A DNA stretch of 64,000 bases from Nostoc sp. LEGE 12450 (GCF_015206895.1 NZ_JADEXU010000001.1:48258-112257); one strand, 5' to 3'; numbered from the stretch's first letter, positions 37,345 to 47,329 are shown. Made by a program: numbers and translations. Notes: generated by a model from the letters alone, not told the origin.

Positions 37345-40300
37345 ATGCCCCATATTCATTATTCCCAGTTACTGCGCTCTGGCATAGTTGTATTAATTGT
37401 CACAATTGCAGCAGTGTTAATGTTGATGCTAGACCCCTGGTTAAGCATGAGTGGAACTCCTTTCTTGCTGTTTTTTGGCGCTGTAATGGTGAGTGCTTGG
37501 TATGGTGGTTTGAAATCAGGGCTATTAGCAACTTCCTTGTCTGCATTACTGAGCAATTACTTCTTTCTCCCGCCAGCTTTTGAGCTGAGTTTTGACCAAT
37601 CTAATTCTGTGCGAATTGGGTTGTTTGCATTACAAGGATTGCTCTTTAGTATTTTATGTGAGGCATTAAAGACTGCTAAAAGACGGGCTGATAGAAATCT
37701 GCAACAGTTAAGAGTTAGTGAGGAGAGATTTCGATTAGCGTTAAGCAGTTCAGATATTGTGGTCTTTCAACAAGATCGAGATTTGCGATATCAGTGGATT
37801 CATAATCCTCAAGGTCTAGATACTACTGAGGAAATGTTAGGTAAGTCTGATGATGAATTATTTCCAGCTTCAGTAGCAGAGCAATTGAAGGCAATTAAGC
37901 TGAAGGTAATAGAGACTGGTGTTTCAACCCGTGAAGAGGTTTATCTGACAACTTGCAAAGAAGATCGTTACTATGATTTGCTGGTTGAACCACTGAAAGA
38001 TACAAACAATAGTATTCATGGTATTACTTGTGCGGCTGTGAATATTACTGAGCGCAAGCAAGCAGAACTAGAAAAAGCCAGGTTGCATCAGGAACTTCAA
38101 CAAGCCGTTCAACAAAAAGACGAATCTCTAGCGTTGCTTAATGCTTGGCTTACCAGTTTACCAGTGGGGCTGGCTTTTCTGGATACTGAACTTCGCTATG
38201 TTTACGCTAATGAAGCGCTAGCGGCTATTAACGGTATACCCCAAACTCAACATATTGGTCGCACCTTTCGGGAAGTACTACCGGAATGGGCAGCGCAAAT
38301 TGAGCCTGTTTTTGAACAAGTGATGCAAACCGGGGAGCCTTTACTTAACCAGGAAGTGAGCGGTGAAACCTATCCGCCTGGGGTGTATCGTTATGGTCTT
38401 GTCAGCTATTATCCGGTGTCTTTACCGGATGGGCAGTTGTTGGGAGTGGGCATTAGTTCAATTGATATTACTCAACTGAAACAAACTGAGCAAGCACTGC
38501 GGGAAAGCGAAGAGAAGTTTCGCAGTGTGGTTGAGTCAAATATGATTGGTATTGGCTTCTGGGATCGAGACGGTGAGATTACAGAAGCGAATGATGCCTT
38601 GTTGAATATGGTGGGTTATTCTCGTGAAGAATTAGTTTCTGGAAAAATTAACTGGCAAGATTTAACTCCTACAGAGTACGTGCAACTCGATAAGCAAGCA
38701 CTGACTCAACTTCAAGACAGTTCCTTTTGCACACCATATCAAAAGGAATATATTCGTAAAGACGGCTCACGCTTCCCGATTTTGGTAGGTGCTAGCCGCT
38801 TTGAAGGCACTGTAAATGGAGGAGCTTTTTTTGTTGTTGATATTACAGAGCGCGAGCAGGCTGAAGAAAGACTCCGCTATATCGCCCAAATTAGTAGTTT
38901 ACTTTCTACTTCTCTAGATTATGAAGAAACCTTAAACCAAATCGCCAAAATTTCAGTTCCCCAGCTTGCTGATTGGTGTAGCGTTGATATTTTAAATGAA
39001 GATGGTTCCATTCGCCGCCTACCTATTACTCATGCAGACCCATCAAAAGCAGAGTTGGCGCGTAAACTTCAGGAGTATGCAACAGATTACAAGGGTGCAA
39101 GTGCAATTACTAGAGTACTGCAAACCGGGCAAAGCGAATTAATCTCAGAAATATCTGACTCGCTATTAGTGGCAAGCACTCAGAATCAGGAACATTTAGA
39201 ACTTGTCCGGGAATTGGGGATGAAGTCTGTGATGATTGTGCCCTTAATTGCACAAGGGCGAGTACTTGGCACAATCAGCTTTGTCAGCACGCAATCAAAC
39301 CGTCGCTACGATCGCACTGACCTTACTTTAGCAACAGAGATTACCCACCGTGCAGCCTTAGCAGTAGAAAATGCCCGACTTTATCGAGATATCCAACACG
39401 CTTTAGTCCATTACGCCGAATCTCTATCTCTTCTAGATGCACTGTTAGAAGCCGCTCCTGTTGCCCTATGCTTTTTAGATCGGGAACTGCGATATCTCCG
39501 AATTAATCAAGTTTTCGCTGACATTAATGGTTTGACTATAGAAGAACATCTAGGACGCAAATTTGGGGAAGTATTGCCAGCAATGGCGGCTGAACTTGAG
39601 CAACAGTTACAGCGCGTCTTGGATACTGGAGAACCACTGCTGAATGTAGAAATTAGCGGTGAGACAAGGGAACAATCCAGACGTTACGGCTACTGGCTGG
39701 GCAACTATTACCCAGTCAACAACTCAATGGGCGAAACGGTAGGGATTGGAATTATTTTGGCAGATGTGACAGCAGCCAAGCAAACAGAAGTGGCTTTGCG
39801 AGAAAGCGAAGAAAGATTCCGGGCAATGTTCAACCAGGCCGCTGTGGGTATTACTCTGGTAGCGTTGGATGGAAAATTTATTCAGGTTAATCCTGCCCTA
39901 TCCGAAATTACTGGGTACAGCCCTGAAGAGTTAATGCAAATAACCTTTGAAGAAATTACCCATCCTGACGACTTAGCAGTTGACTTGGAAAATGCTCGGC
40001 GAGTTTTAGCAAAAGAAATTAATGGTTATTCCTTAGAGAAGCGCTACATCTGCAAAGATGGTTCTATAGTTTGGGTAAACCTAACTTCATCAGCAGTTTG
40101 GGATATTAACCAACAACCAAAGTATGCGTTAGGCATTATTGAAGATATTAGCGAACGCAAACGAGTTGAAACAACACAACAGTTTTTAGTTGAGGCCAGC
40201 ACCTTACTCGCTGCCTCATTAGATTATGAAATTGCCTTAGAAAGTGTGGCTAATCTCGCAGTTCCTACCTTAGCTGACTGGTGTATTGTAGATGTTTTCC

Positions 40301-42402
40301 AGGAAGATTGGTCAAGTAAACAAATTGCGATCGCAATTGCCGATCCCACAAAACTAAATACTTTAGACGAAATCCGACGGCGTTATCGACCCAAAACTAG
40401 AGCAAAACAGCTTGTGCAGCAGCTAGGGCTAGGAATATCTGCCTTTTATCCCGAACTATCTGACTCTCATCTTTTGCAGATGGCTGAAGACGACGAACAT
40501 CTGCAATTACTGCAAAGTCTAGGTATTTGTTCTCTAATGGTGATTCCAGTTCGTTCCCGTGGGCAATTATTTGGAGCAATCTCTTTTTTCACAGCCGAGT
40601 CAAGTAGGCACTACAAACAAACAGACTTAGCCTTAGCAGAAGATATTGCTCGTCGGGCGGCGATAGCCATCGACAATGCCAGACTCTACCAAGAAACTCA
40701 ACAGGCAAAACAGGGCGCTGAAAGGTCTGTCAATCGCACTATACTTTTACAAAAAATAACCGCCGCCCTCTCAGAAGCCCTCACTTCTCAACAGGTAGCT
40801 GATGTAGTGGTGAACCAAGGGATTGCTGCCTTGGAAGCTACTGGTGGTTCCGTTGTCTTACTTACCGAGGGAGATACTAGCCTAAAAGTTGTGCAAGCAA
40901 TTGGCTATCCGCAAGCACTCATAGATACTTGGGCAAATTTTCCCGTTACAGCACCTAACCAAATAGCAGAAACAGTCAGAACTAGTGAGCCGATTTTTCT
41001 GGAAAATTTAGCAGCCATGATTGCTAGATATCCGAATTTAGCAGAGGTTGTGGCTCTCACAGGGAATAATGCCTGGGCTTCCATTCCCTTGATAGCAGAA
41101 GGTAAAGTAATTGGGGCACTGGGATTAAGCTTTATCAATGAACAAATATTTCACGAAGAAGACCGGGGATTTATGTTGACGCTGGGGCAGCAGTGTGCCC
41201 AAGCGATCGCTCGCGCTCAACTTTACGAAGCTGAAAAGACCGCCAGGGCCCAAGCTGAGACAGCCAACCGCATTAAGGATGAATTCCTCGCTGTCCTTTC
41301 CCATGAACTCCGAACTCCCTTGAATCCGATTTTAGGGTGGGCAAAGTTACTCAGAACCCGCAACTTCGACGAAGCTACTAAAATTCGGGCATTGGAAACA
41401 ATCGAGCGGAATGCCAAGTTACAAACTCAATTAATTGGAGATTTACTTGATGTTTCGCGGATTTTACAAGGTAAAGTCAGATTAAATCTCTATGCAGTGG
41501 ATTTGAAAATAGCGATCGCAGGTGCATTAGAAACGGTGCGTTTAGCAGCAGAAGCCAAGTCGATTCAAATTCAAACGGTTTTAAGTAATGATATCGGCAA
41601 AGTCCTCGGTGATAGCGATCGCTTGCAACAAGTAATGTGGAATCTCCTCTCCAATGCCGTTAAATTCACACCCACAGAAGGACGTGTAGAAGTGCGCCTA
41701 GAGCAAGTTGGCTTAGATGCTCAAATTCAGGTGATTGATACAGGTAAAGGAATCATCCCAGAATTTTTGCCCTACGTCTTTGATTACTTCCGGCAAGCTG
41801 ATGCTAAAACAACCAGAGTATTTGGCGGACTAGGATTAGGGCTGGCAATTGTGCGTCATTTAGTAGAACTTCACGGTGGTACAGTTCAGGCAGAGAGTCT
41901 AGGAGAAGGGCAAGGCGCTACTTTTACAGTCAGACTACCTTTGCTGAAAAATTCTGAGTTGCGAGTCAGCAGCGATGAGGCTTCTCAACTAGAACTAAGT
42001 ACTGACGACACATTACTGGCTGGAGTGCAAATTCTGCTTGTAGACGATCAAGCTGATGTGCGAGAGTTTTTTAGTTTTGCACTAGAACAATATGGTGCGA
42101 CTGTAACAGCAGTTGAATCAGCAGCCGAAGCACTGGAAATATTAATGCAATCAAAGCCAGATATTCTGTTAAGCGATATTGGAATGCCCTTGATGGATGG
42201 CTATATGCTGCTGCGTGAGGTGAGAAAATTACCGCCAGAGCAAGGTGGGCAAATTCCGGCGATCGCACTGACAGCTTATGCTGGAGAAATCAACTACAAC
42301 CAAGCAATGGCAGCAGGATTCCAAAAACACCTACCTAAACCCGTAGATCCAGCTGAATTAGCGGCAGCGATCGTTAATCTCATCGGGCAGAATCAACCCT
42401 GA
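37345..42402 (+). CDS. Membrane hybrid sensor histidine kinase (DUF4118-like, five PAS, three GAF, HisKA, HATPase, REC)
   Basis: 1685 aa from ATG 37345; the frame also offers TTG 37327. The N-terminus has four hydrophobic helices like the DUF4118 (KdpD-type) membrane module, with GTPFLLFFGAVMVSAWYGG. Three PAS domains (about 120-510), a GAF, two further PAS (about 695-940) and two more GAF domains (about 945-1290) follow. HisKA reads FLAVLSHELRTPLNP, HATPase_c has NLLSNAVKFTP and GLGLGLAIV, and the C-terminal receiver has ILLSDIGMP. Several PAS/GAF units look like internal duplications: the PAS units beginning LLNAWLTSLPVGLAFLD and LLDALLEAAPVALCFLD are similar. The stimulus is unknown. Confidence 0.92.
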   Translation: MPHIHYSQLLRSGIVVLIVTIAAVLMLMLDPWLSMSGTPFLLFFGAVMVSAWYGGLKSGLLATSLSALLSNYFFLPPAFELSFDQSNSVRIGLFALQGLLFSILCEALKTAKRRADRNLQQLRVSEERFRLALSSSDIVVFQQDRDLRYQWIHNPQGLDTTEEMLGKSDDELFPASVAEQLKAIKLKVIETGVSTREEVYLTTCKEDRYYDLLVEPLKDTNNSIHGITCAAVNITERKQAELEKARLHQELQQAVQQKDESLALLNAWLTSLPVGLAFLDTELRYVYANEALAAINGIPQTQHIGRTFREVLPEWAAQIEPVFEQVMQTGEPLLNQEVSGETYPPGVYRYGLVSYYPVSLPDGQLLGVGISSIDITQLKQTEQALRESEEKFRSVVESNMIGIGFWDRDGEITEANDALLNMVGYSREELVSGKINWQDLTPTEYVQLDKQALTQLQDSSFCTPYQKEYIRKDGSRFPILVGASRFEGTVNGGAFFVVDITEREQAEERLRYIAQISSLLSTSLDYEETLNQIAKISVPQLADWCSVDILNEDGSIRRLPITHADPSKAELARKLQEYATDYKGASAITRVLQTGQSELISEISDSLLVASTQNQEHLELVRELGMKSVMIVPLIAQGRVLGTISFVSTQSNRRYDRTDLTLATEITHRAALAVENARLYRDIQHALVHYAESLSLLDALLEAAPVALCFLDRELRYLRINQVFADINGLTIEEHLGRKFGEVLPAMAAELEQQLQRVLDTGEPLLNVEISGETREQSRRYGYWLGNYYPVNNSMGETVGIGIILADVTAAKQTEVALRESEERFRAMFNQAAVGITLVALDGKFIQVNPALSEITGYSPEELMQITFEEITHPDDLAVDLENARRVLAKEINGYSLEKRYICKDGSIVWVNLTSSAVWDINQQPKYALGIIEDISERKRVETTQQFLVEASTLLAASLDYEIALESVANLAVPTLADWCIVDVFQEDWSSKQIAIAIADPTKLNTLDEIRRRYRPKTRAKQLVQQLGLGISAFYPELSDSHLLQMAEDDEHLQLLQSLGICSLMVIPVRSRGQLFGAISFFTAESSRHYKQTDLALAEDIARRAAIAIDNARLYQETQQAKQGAERSVNRTILLQKITAALSEALTSQQVADVVVNQGIAALEATGGSVVLLTEGDTSLKVVQAIGYPQALIDTWANFPVTAPNQIAETVRTSEPIFLENLAAMIARYPNLAEVVALTGNNAWASIPLIAEGKVIGALGLSFINEQIFHEEDRGFMLTLGQQCAQAIARAQLYEAEKTARAQAETANRIKDEFLAVLSHELRTPLNPILGWAKLLRTRNFDEATKIRALETIERNAKLQTQLIGDLLDVSRILQGKVRLNLYAVDLKIAIAGALETVRLAAEAKSIQIQTVLSNDIGKVLGDSDRLQQVMWNLLSNAVKFTPTEGRVEVRLEQVGLDAQIQVIDTGKGIIPEFLPYVFDYFRQADAKTTRVFGGLGLGLAIVRHLVELHGGTVQAESLGEGQGATFTVRLPLLKNSELRVSSDEASQLELSTDDTLLAGVQILLVDDQADVREFFSFALEQYGATVTAVESAAEALEILMQSKPDILLSDIGMPLMDGYMLLREVRKLPPEQGGQIPAIALTAYAGEINYNQAMAAGFQKHLPKPVDPAELAAAIVNLIGQNQP

Positions 42403-42439
42403 AGCCGATAGGAGGGATTTTTCAAATAATAGGAAAACG

Positions 42440-42500
42440 AGCAAATTCCAGTATCTTTCTCCCCTGCCTCCTGCCCCCTGCCTCCTGCCCCCTAACCCTT
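42440..42500. repeat. C-rich CTGCCTCCTGCCCC repeat
   Basis: CTGCCTCCTGCCCC occurs twice in tandem with flanking partial copies, in the gap between convergent genes. A similar CCCCTGC tract is at 44190-44220. Confidence 0.6.
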
Positions 42501-42503
42501 TCC

Positions 42504-43112
42504 TCAACCAATGGGGCGATTACCAGGATTGACTGCATGGATATATTCACTACCCGATCCCGGTCTTCCTCGTTTATAGTAAGCTTCTTCTGGTTTACCC
42601 CATCCTAGCTGCAAAATCATTTCCAAAAAACTTGAATTTTCCCACTTGCACAAACTTGCCCACTCTGTTCTCTGAACAATTCTTTCTACATCAGATGTGA
42701 GAATTTGTTGGTATTGTTTACTATTATTGAAACTCAAATATAAATCCATCCCCATAGAGACTTCAAACCAAAATTCTACAATGGAGTTTTTAGCAGATTT
42801 TAATATCTCTAAGTCACTAGCAAGAGCTATTAAATCAGTATTTACTTCGGGATAGTTTAAGTTTTTACCTTTAACTGTCACCTCCCGCCAGATAATACCT
42901 GAAACTTGATTTTCTTTTTGATAATCGTGAATTGCAGCTTTGAAATCTTGGTAAGCTGTGAATTGTTGCAGCCCATCAGTCCTGATAAACTGGTCAATTA
43001 CAGGATTGCCAGAGACCGTTATCTCTAACTTTAGGCGTTTTCCGTTGAGGCAAGCTTGGCGTTCGGCTGCCAAAACTTGAATTAGCTCCTGGGTGGTGTA
43101 AACCTTTGACAT
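42504..43112 (-). CDS. Conserved-looking hypothetical protein
   Basis: 202 aa, soluble, no signal peptide or membrane helix. It begins MSKVYTTQELIQVLAAERQACLNGKRLKLE and ends in a Gly/Arg-rich tail (YYKRGRPGSGSEYIHAVNPGNRPIG). I do not recognise a named family or catalytic motif. Normal codon use and the ordered alpha-beta pattern make it a real gene. It is on the same strand as the following PSI accumulation factor gene, 144 nt away. Confidence 0.6.
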   Translation of the reverse strand: MSKVYTTQELIQVLAAERQACLNGKRLKLEITVSGNPVIDQFIRTDGLQQFTAYQDFKAAIHDYQKENQVSGIIWREVTVKGKNLNYPEVNTDLIALASDLEILKSAKNSIVEFWFEVSMGMDLYLSFNNSKQYQQILTSDVERIVQRTEWASLCKWENSSFLEMILQLGWGKPEEAYYKRGRPGSGSEYIHAVNPGNRPIG

Positions 43113-43256
43113 CAGAATACACTCAATACGGGACTAGAGATTACTTTTCTAAATGGTTAACACAGATATTTCAATATTATGCTTTGGCATCAGCAGAAAT
43201 GTAGTAACAGATAGCACGAAAAACTAGGGCAGACCAATTTGGTCTACCCGATTAAG

Positions 43257-43847
43257 TTATTTAGCTAACTCACTACTGAACTCATTGAAGGCTCGTCGCT
43301 TTAGCTGTGCTGTTTCGGTGCGTGGTGCTAAATCAAAGATTTTGCGGAATTCATCGTCTATGTCTTCAAAAGGTACTTGACCTTTTTTATTCAAAACTAC
43401 CTCACCAGATTTATTAAACACTACGACTTGAGGAACAATCCCAGAATAGTAATATCCTGGTTCTGTAGGGTCGTATGTTTTTTTAGACGGCATACTATCT
43501 ACATTAATCGGCATAATCTCTGCTACCCGACCATAGAATTCCTGTACCCGTGAAATAGAGATGGCATATCTTTTGGAATCGCTGCTGTCATCTAGATAAA
43601 AAGCCAAAAATATTGGTTTATGTTCCGCTAAAGTTTGTGCGAGTGTCTGTCTGGGAGGAACTAATGAACCGTTGCCAGCATAAACAACGAAGATGTTGCC
43701 ATCATATAAATCATTATCGAGACCAGCATAAGCAGGTTGCGTACTTATAATGAAAAGACTTACAAGCACCAACAGGCATTTGGACAACCACCTTTGCCAG
43801 CTAGTAATTTGTTTAGGTAAAAAAAGAAATCTTGTGCTATTCATCAA
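43257..43847 (-). CDS. Thylakoid membrane photosystem I accumulation factor-like protein
   Basis: 196 aa. An N-terminal signal segment (LLVLVSLFIISTQPAYA) with an AYA|G cleavage site is followed by a thioredoxin-like fold (KPIFLAFYLDDSSDSKRYA, GIVPQVVVFNKSGEVV) that lacks a CxxC. The sequence matches the cyanobacterial family annotated as a thylakoid membrane PSI accumulation factor. It probably acts in the thylakoid lumen or membrane in photosystem biogenesis. The call rests on recognition of the family. Confidence 0.75.
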   Translation of the reverse strand: MMNSTRFLFLPKQITSWQRWLSKCLLVLVSLFIISTQPAYAGLDNDLYDGNIFVVYAGNGSLVPPRQTLAQTLAEHKPIFLAFYLDDSSDSKRYAISISRVQEFYGRVAEIMPINVDSMPSKKTYDPTEPGYYYSGIVPQVVVFNKSGEVVLNKKGQVPFEDIDDEFRKIFDLAPRTETAQLKRRAFNEFSSELAK

Positions 43848-43970
43848 AAGGAACCTTGCAAGCTACTACTTGTCGTGAGTTTGTGCTGAATTCGGTAAAC
43901 TGGGCAGGATATGTAATTACGCCCACGCACTATTTTTTAAGATAACGCCTACTGAGATTATCTCTCTTAA

Positions 43971-44173
43971 GTGGATGATGGAGTTGAACGGAGTTCTGAG
44001 GTGGATGAACGGAGTTCTGAGGTGGATGAACGGAGTTCTGAGGTGGATGAACGGAGTTCTGAGGTGGATGAACGGAGTTCTGAGGTGGATGAACGGAGTT
44101 CTGATATGGATTAACGGAGTTCCGAGGTGGATTAACGGAGTTCCGAGGTGGATGAACGAAGTTCCGAGGTAGA
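43971..44173 (+). repeat. 21-bp minisatellite, unit GAACGGAGTTCTGAGGTGGAT
   Basis: About nine tandem units of a 21-bp motif; the last three drift to ATTAACGGAGTTCCGAGGTGG. Because the period is a multiple of three, all frames stay open. The frame from ATG 43975 would encode a 65-aa peptide of WMNGVLR heptads. No ribosome site is convincing, so I list the repeat rather than a gene. Confidence 0.9.
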
Positions 44174-44218
44174 TAAAGAAGATTTTAACTCTCCCTTGCC
44201 CCCCTGCTTCCCCTGCCC

Positions 44219-44262
44219 CCAGCCTCTCATTTCTTGCCTCAAAATTAAGAGGCTGGCTTTTT
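44219..44262 (+). terminator. Intrinsic terminator after the 21-bp array
   Basis: A perfect 9-bp stem CCAGCCTCT/AGAGGCTGG with a 20-nt loop is followed by CTTTTT. No rightward gene precedes it in this 499-bp gap except the repeat array, so it may end a transcript of the array or insulate murT. Confidence 0.65.
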
Positions 44263-44346
44263 CAGTCAGGATTCGCTAAACTCACGCATATTAAATTTGC
44301 AATTAAATACTTTCAATTAGCAACGCCAGAAGACTAGGGTACAGAT

Positions 44347-45684
44347 GTGGGAAACAAAATTCAATTCATAGATAGGCTGCGATTGGGTTTCGCGGTGTCA
44401 GTGGCAAAAAGTGTGACGTTTATAGTGCGATCGCTCCGTCTGGGTGCTGCTAGTGTATTACCAGGCTCGATTGCTCGTCGCATTGAACCCCGACTTTTAG
44501 AATTATTGAGTCAGCAAGTTAAAAATGGAGTGATTTTAATTGCTGGTACTAACGGCAAAACCACTACAGCCCTGCTTTTATGCACAATCCTAGAACGCAA
44601 GGGTTTTCGCGTCACTCATAATTCTACAGGTGCAAATCTAGAAAATGGCTTGATGACGGCGCTGTTAGAAAGCACCAACCTACTAGGCACACTAAATACT
44701 GATTACGCCATTTTGGAAGTGGATGAGAATATTGTCCCAAGAGTATTAAAGCCACTCCAGCCGAGAATTATTCTCTGTTTAAACTTGTTCCGCGACCAGC
44801 TTGATAGATACGGCGAAGTCGATACAATTAGTAAGCGCTGGACAAAAGTTATTTCTACCCTACCAACAGAAACGGTAGTAATTCCTAATGCTGATGACCC
44901 AACTTTATCTAACCTCGGTCAGCAGTTACCGCAACGGGTGTTATTCTTTGGCTTGAATGAACCAGAACATTATTTAGAAGCAATTCCTCACGCTGTCGAT
45001 TCTATTTATTGCCCCAAATGTGGACATTCTCTAGATTACAAGGGTGTCTATTTATCTCATTTGGGAGATTTTACTTGTCCCAAGTGTGGTTTCACTAAAA
45101 GTAAACCGACTCTAGAAAGTAGTGAATGGTCACAAATTCTCGTTGGTTTGTACAACAAATATAATACTTTAGCTGCTGCTACTGCGGCTATTGAGTTAGG
45201 AGTTGATGAAGTAACAATCAGAGATACTATTAACAACTTCCAAGCTGCTTTTGGTCGTGCAGAAGATTTAGTAATTAACGGTAAACGAGTGCGGATATTA
45301 TTATCAAAAAATCCCGTAGGAACGAATGAAACCATTCGCGTAGTAACTCAAAGCACAGATAAAACCACACTGCTAGTCTTGAACGATCGCACGCCCGATG
45401 GCACTGATGTATCCTGGATTTGGGACGTAGATACCGAGAAATTAGTCGAACGCGGCGGGACTTTAGTAGTGAGTGGCGATCGCGTCTATGATATGGCGCT
45501 ACGTCTACGTTACAGCCAAAAGTCCCCTGAAAGTAGCATAAATTTAATTGTCGAAGAAGATTTGCGACAAGCGATCGCTACCGCATTAGAGCATACACCA
45601 GAGAATGAAACTCTACACATTTTGCCCACCTACTCAGCCATGCTAGAAGTGCGAGAAGTTCTCACTGGTCGTAAAATTCTTTAA
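44347..45684 (+). CDS. murT: Lipid II isoglutaminyl synthase, Mur-ligase subunit MurT
   Basis: 445 aa from GTG 44347. A Mur-ligase central domain has P-loop GTNGKTTT near 63. A four-Cys zinc ribbon (YCPKCGH near 221, CPKCGF near 243) is typical of MurT, followed by the C-terminal MurT (DUF1727) domain. With GatD it amidates the alpha-carboxyl of D-Glu in lipid II stem peptides. The gatD gene follows 83 nt downstream on the same strand. In cyanobacteria the pair is conserved although the peptidoglycan role is less studied. Confidence 0.92.
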   Translation: MGNKIQFIDRLRLGFAVSVAKSVTFIVRSLRLGAASVLPGSIARRIEPRLLELLSQQVKNGVILIAGTNGKTTTALLLCTILERKGFRVTHNSTGANLENGLMTALLESTNLLGTLNTDYAILEVDENIVPRVLKPLQPRIILCLNLFRDQLDRYGEVDTISKRWTKVISTLPTETVVIPNADDPTLSNLGQQLPQRVLFFGLNEPEHYLEAIPHAVDSIYCPKCGHSLDYKGVYLSHLGDFTCPKCGFTKSKPTLESSEWSQILVGLYNKYNTLAAATAAIELGVDEVTIRDTINNFQAAFGRAEDLVINGKRVRILLSKNPVGTNETIRVVTQSTDKTTLLVLNDRTPDGTDVSWIWDVDTEKLVERGGTLVVSGDRVYDMALRLRYSQKSPESSINLIVEEDLRQAIATALEHTPENETLHILPTYSAMLEVREVLTGRKIL

Positions 45685-45743
45685 ATTTGGTAGTGGGAAT
45701 GAGAGAAATTTTTCCCATTACCCAGTTCCCAACACCTAATCCA

Positions 45744-45767
45744 ATTACGAATTACGAATTACGAATT
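45744..45767. repeat. Heptanucleotide repeat ATTACGA abutting the gatD start
   Basis: Three ATTACGA units followed by ATT end immediately before ATG 45768, occupying the position where a ribosome site would lie. Confidence 0.8.
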
Positions 45768-46592
45768 ATGAATGTGAGTTCTCAAAATTTAGAATTAACA
45801 ATAGGTTGGTTGTACCCGACACTGATGAGTACCTATGGCGATCGCGGTAATGTAATTACTATAAAACGTCGCGCCGCGTGGCGGGGATACGATGTTAAAG
45901 TGTTACCCCTAGATCAAAATGCCACAGCCGCAGATATTAAAACTGTAGATGTCATCGTTGGTGGTGGCGCACAAGATCGTCAGCAAGAAATTGTCATGCG
46001 TGATTTGCAAGGTGCGAAAGCCGACGCAATGCGCGAGAAAATCGAAAATGGTACACCAGGAGTATTTACTTGTGGTTCACCCCAATTACTGGGACATTAT
46101 TATGAACCAGGATTAGGACAACGGATTGATGGTTTAGGAATACTCGATTTAGTTTCCGTTCATCCTGGTGAAAATACTAAACGCTGTATTGGTAACTTGG
46201 TAATTGAAGTGACAGCTTCACGCCTAGCGCAAGAATTGCGAGAGATGACTGGAACTACACCATATTTGGTAGGCTTTGAAAATCACGGCGGACGCACCAA
46301 ACTAGGAAAAGTGGAAGCTTTGGGGCGCGTGGTATACGGTTTGGGAAATAATGGTGAAGATGGTACAGAGGGAGCATTTTATCAGAATGCGATCGCAACT
46401 TATTCTCACGGCCCTTTATTACCGAAAAATCCCTTTGTCGCCGATTGGTTAATTCAAACAGCGCTGCGGCTAAAGTATCAGCAAGAAATTAGCTTAAAAC
46501 CTTTTGATGATAGCCTCGCTGCACAAGCACGAGAAGCGATGTTTAAGCGATTGAAAGTGAGTTTACCAAGTACTGCGGCAGCGAAAGTTTAA
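45768..46592 (+). CDS. gatD: Lipid II isoglutaminyl synthase, glutamine amidotransferase subunit GatD
   Basis: 274 aa from ATG 45768 (MNVSSQNLELTIGWLYP); the open frame extends 27 codons upstream through repeat sequence, which is unlikely to be translated. It is a CobB/CobQ-type class I amidotransferase: nucleophile C102 in VFTCGSPQLLG, and H214 in ATYSHGPLLPKNP. It supplies ammonia from glutamine to MurT. The TYGDRGN and GGGAQDRQQ segments are typical. A hairpin with a short T-run follows at 46612. Confidence 0.92.
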   Translation: MNVSSQNLELTIGWLYPTLMSTYGDRGNVITIKRRAAWRGYDVKVLPLDQNATAADIKTVDVIVGGGAQDRQQEIVMRDLQGAKADAMREKIENGTPGVFTCGSPQLLGHYYEPGLGQRIDGLGILDLVSVHPGENTKRCIGNLVIEVTASRLAQELREMTGTTPYLVGFENHGGRTKLGKVEALGRVVYGLGNNGEDGTEGAFYQNAIATYSHGPLLPKNPFVADWLIQTALRLKYQQEISLKPFDDSLAAQAREAMFKRLKVSLPSTAAAKV

Positions 46593-46611
46593 CCTCAGTT
46601 CGCTGATTAAG

Positions 46612-46637
46612 CCTCTCTCCGTGTCGGGGAGAGGTTT
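46612..46637 (+). terminator. Hairpin after gatD, possible terminator
   Basis: CCTCTCTCC pairs with GGGGAGAGG (8 of 9) over a GTGTC loop, followed only by TTT. It may be a dispersed CCTCTCC repeat rather than a true terminator. Confidence 0.4.
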
Positions 46638-46677
46638 GGAGAGGGGTCAAATTTGACATCAAGCAAGAGGGCAAAGT

Positions 46678-47301
46678 ATGACTCAAGCCTTAACCAAACA
46701 AGTAACATTTGATGAATTTATTGCCTGGTATCCAGAAAACTCACAACGACGCTATGAACTGCATGATGGAGTAATTGTTGAAATGGCTCCTCCCACAGGT
46801 GAACATGAACAAATTGTTGGATTTTTAGTTGGGGAAATAGTTACAGAATACAAACGTTTAAAACTCCCTTATTTCATCCCTAAAACAGCATTCATTAAAC
46901 CGAATCAGAGCGAAGCAGCTTACTCACCAGATGTACTGTTATTGAATAACTCTAACTTAGTAAAAGAACCTCTGTGGAAAAAAGAATCTACTGTAAGCCA
47001 AGCGGCATCAATTCCTTTAGTAATTGAGGTGGTAAGTACCAACTGGCGAGACGACTATTTTACCAAAGCAGGTAAATATGAAGAGGTTGGAATACCTGAA
47101 TATTGGATTGTAGACTATTTAGGTTTAGGTGGTAGGCGCTTTATTGGCAATCCTAAACAACCAACAATCTCGATTTATCAATTAATTGAAGGTGAGTATC
47201 AAGTTAGGCAATTTAGGGGAAGCGATAGCATTCAGTCGCTAGCGTTCCTAGAGTTAAATTTAACTGCTGAACAGATTTTTCGGGCTGGAGAAGTCGCGTA
47301 A
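46678..47301 (+). CDS. Uma2-family (PD-(D/E)XK-like) protein
   Basis: 207 aa. Typical Uma2/DUF820 order: RRYELHDGVIVEM near 21, YSPDVLLL near 81, PLVIEVVS near 116 and KAGKYEEVGIPEYWIVD near 130. The fold is restriction-endonuclease-like and families are greatly expanded in cyanobacteria; cellular function is not established. GAGGGC lies about 9 nt before ATG 46678. It sits between murT-gatD and a 21-bp repeat array. Confidence 0.88.
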   Translation: MTQALTKQVTFDEFIAWYPENSQRRYELHDGVIVEMAPPTGEHEQIVGFLVGEIVTEYKRLKLPYFIPKTAFIKPNQSEAAYSPDVLLLNNSNLVKEPLWKKESTVSQAASIPLVIEVVSTNWRDDYFTKAGKYEEVGIPEYWIVDYLGLGGRRFIGNPKQPTISIYQLIEGEYQVRQFRGSDSIQSLAFLELNLTAEQIFRAGEVA

Positions 47302-47329
47302 AAAACGGCTAAACAAGTAAAAGAACCAT

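Noticed and set aside
45687..45767. Upstream extension of GatD
   Set aside because: Encoded by heptamer repeat and non-conserved; the family start MN..LTIGWLYP fits ATG 45768.
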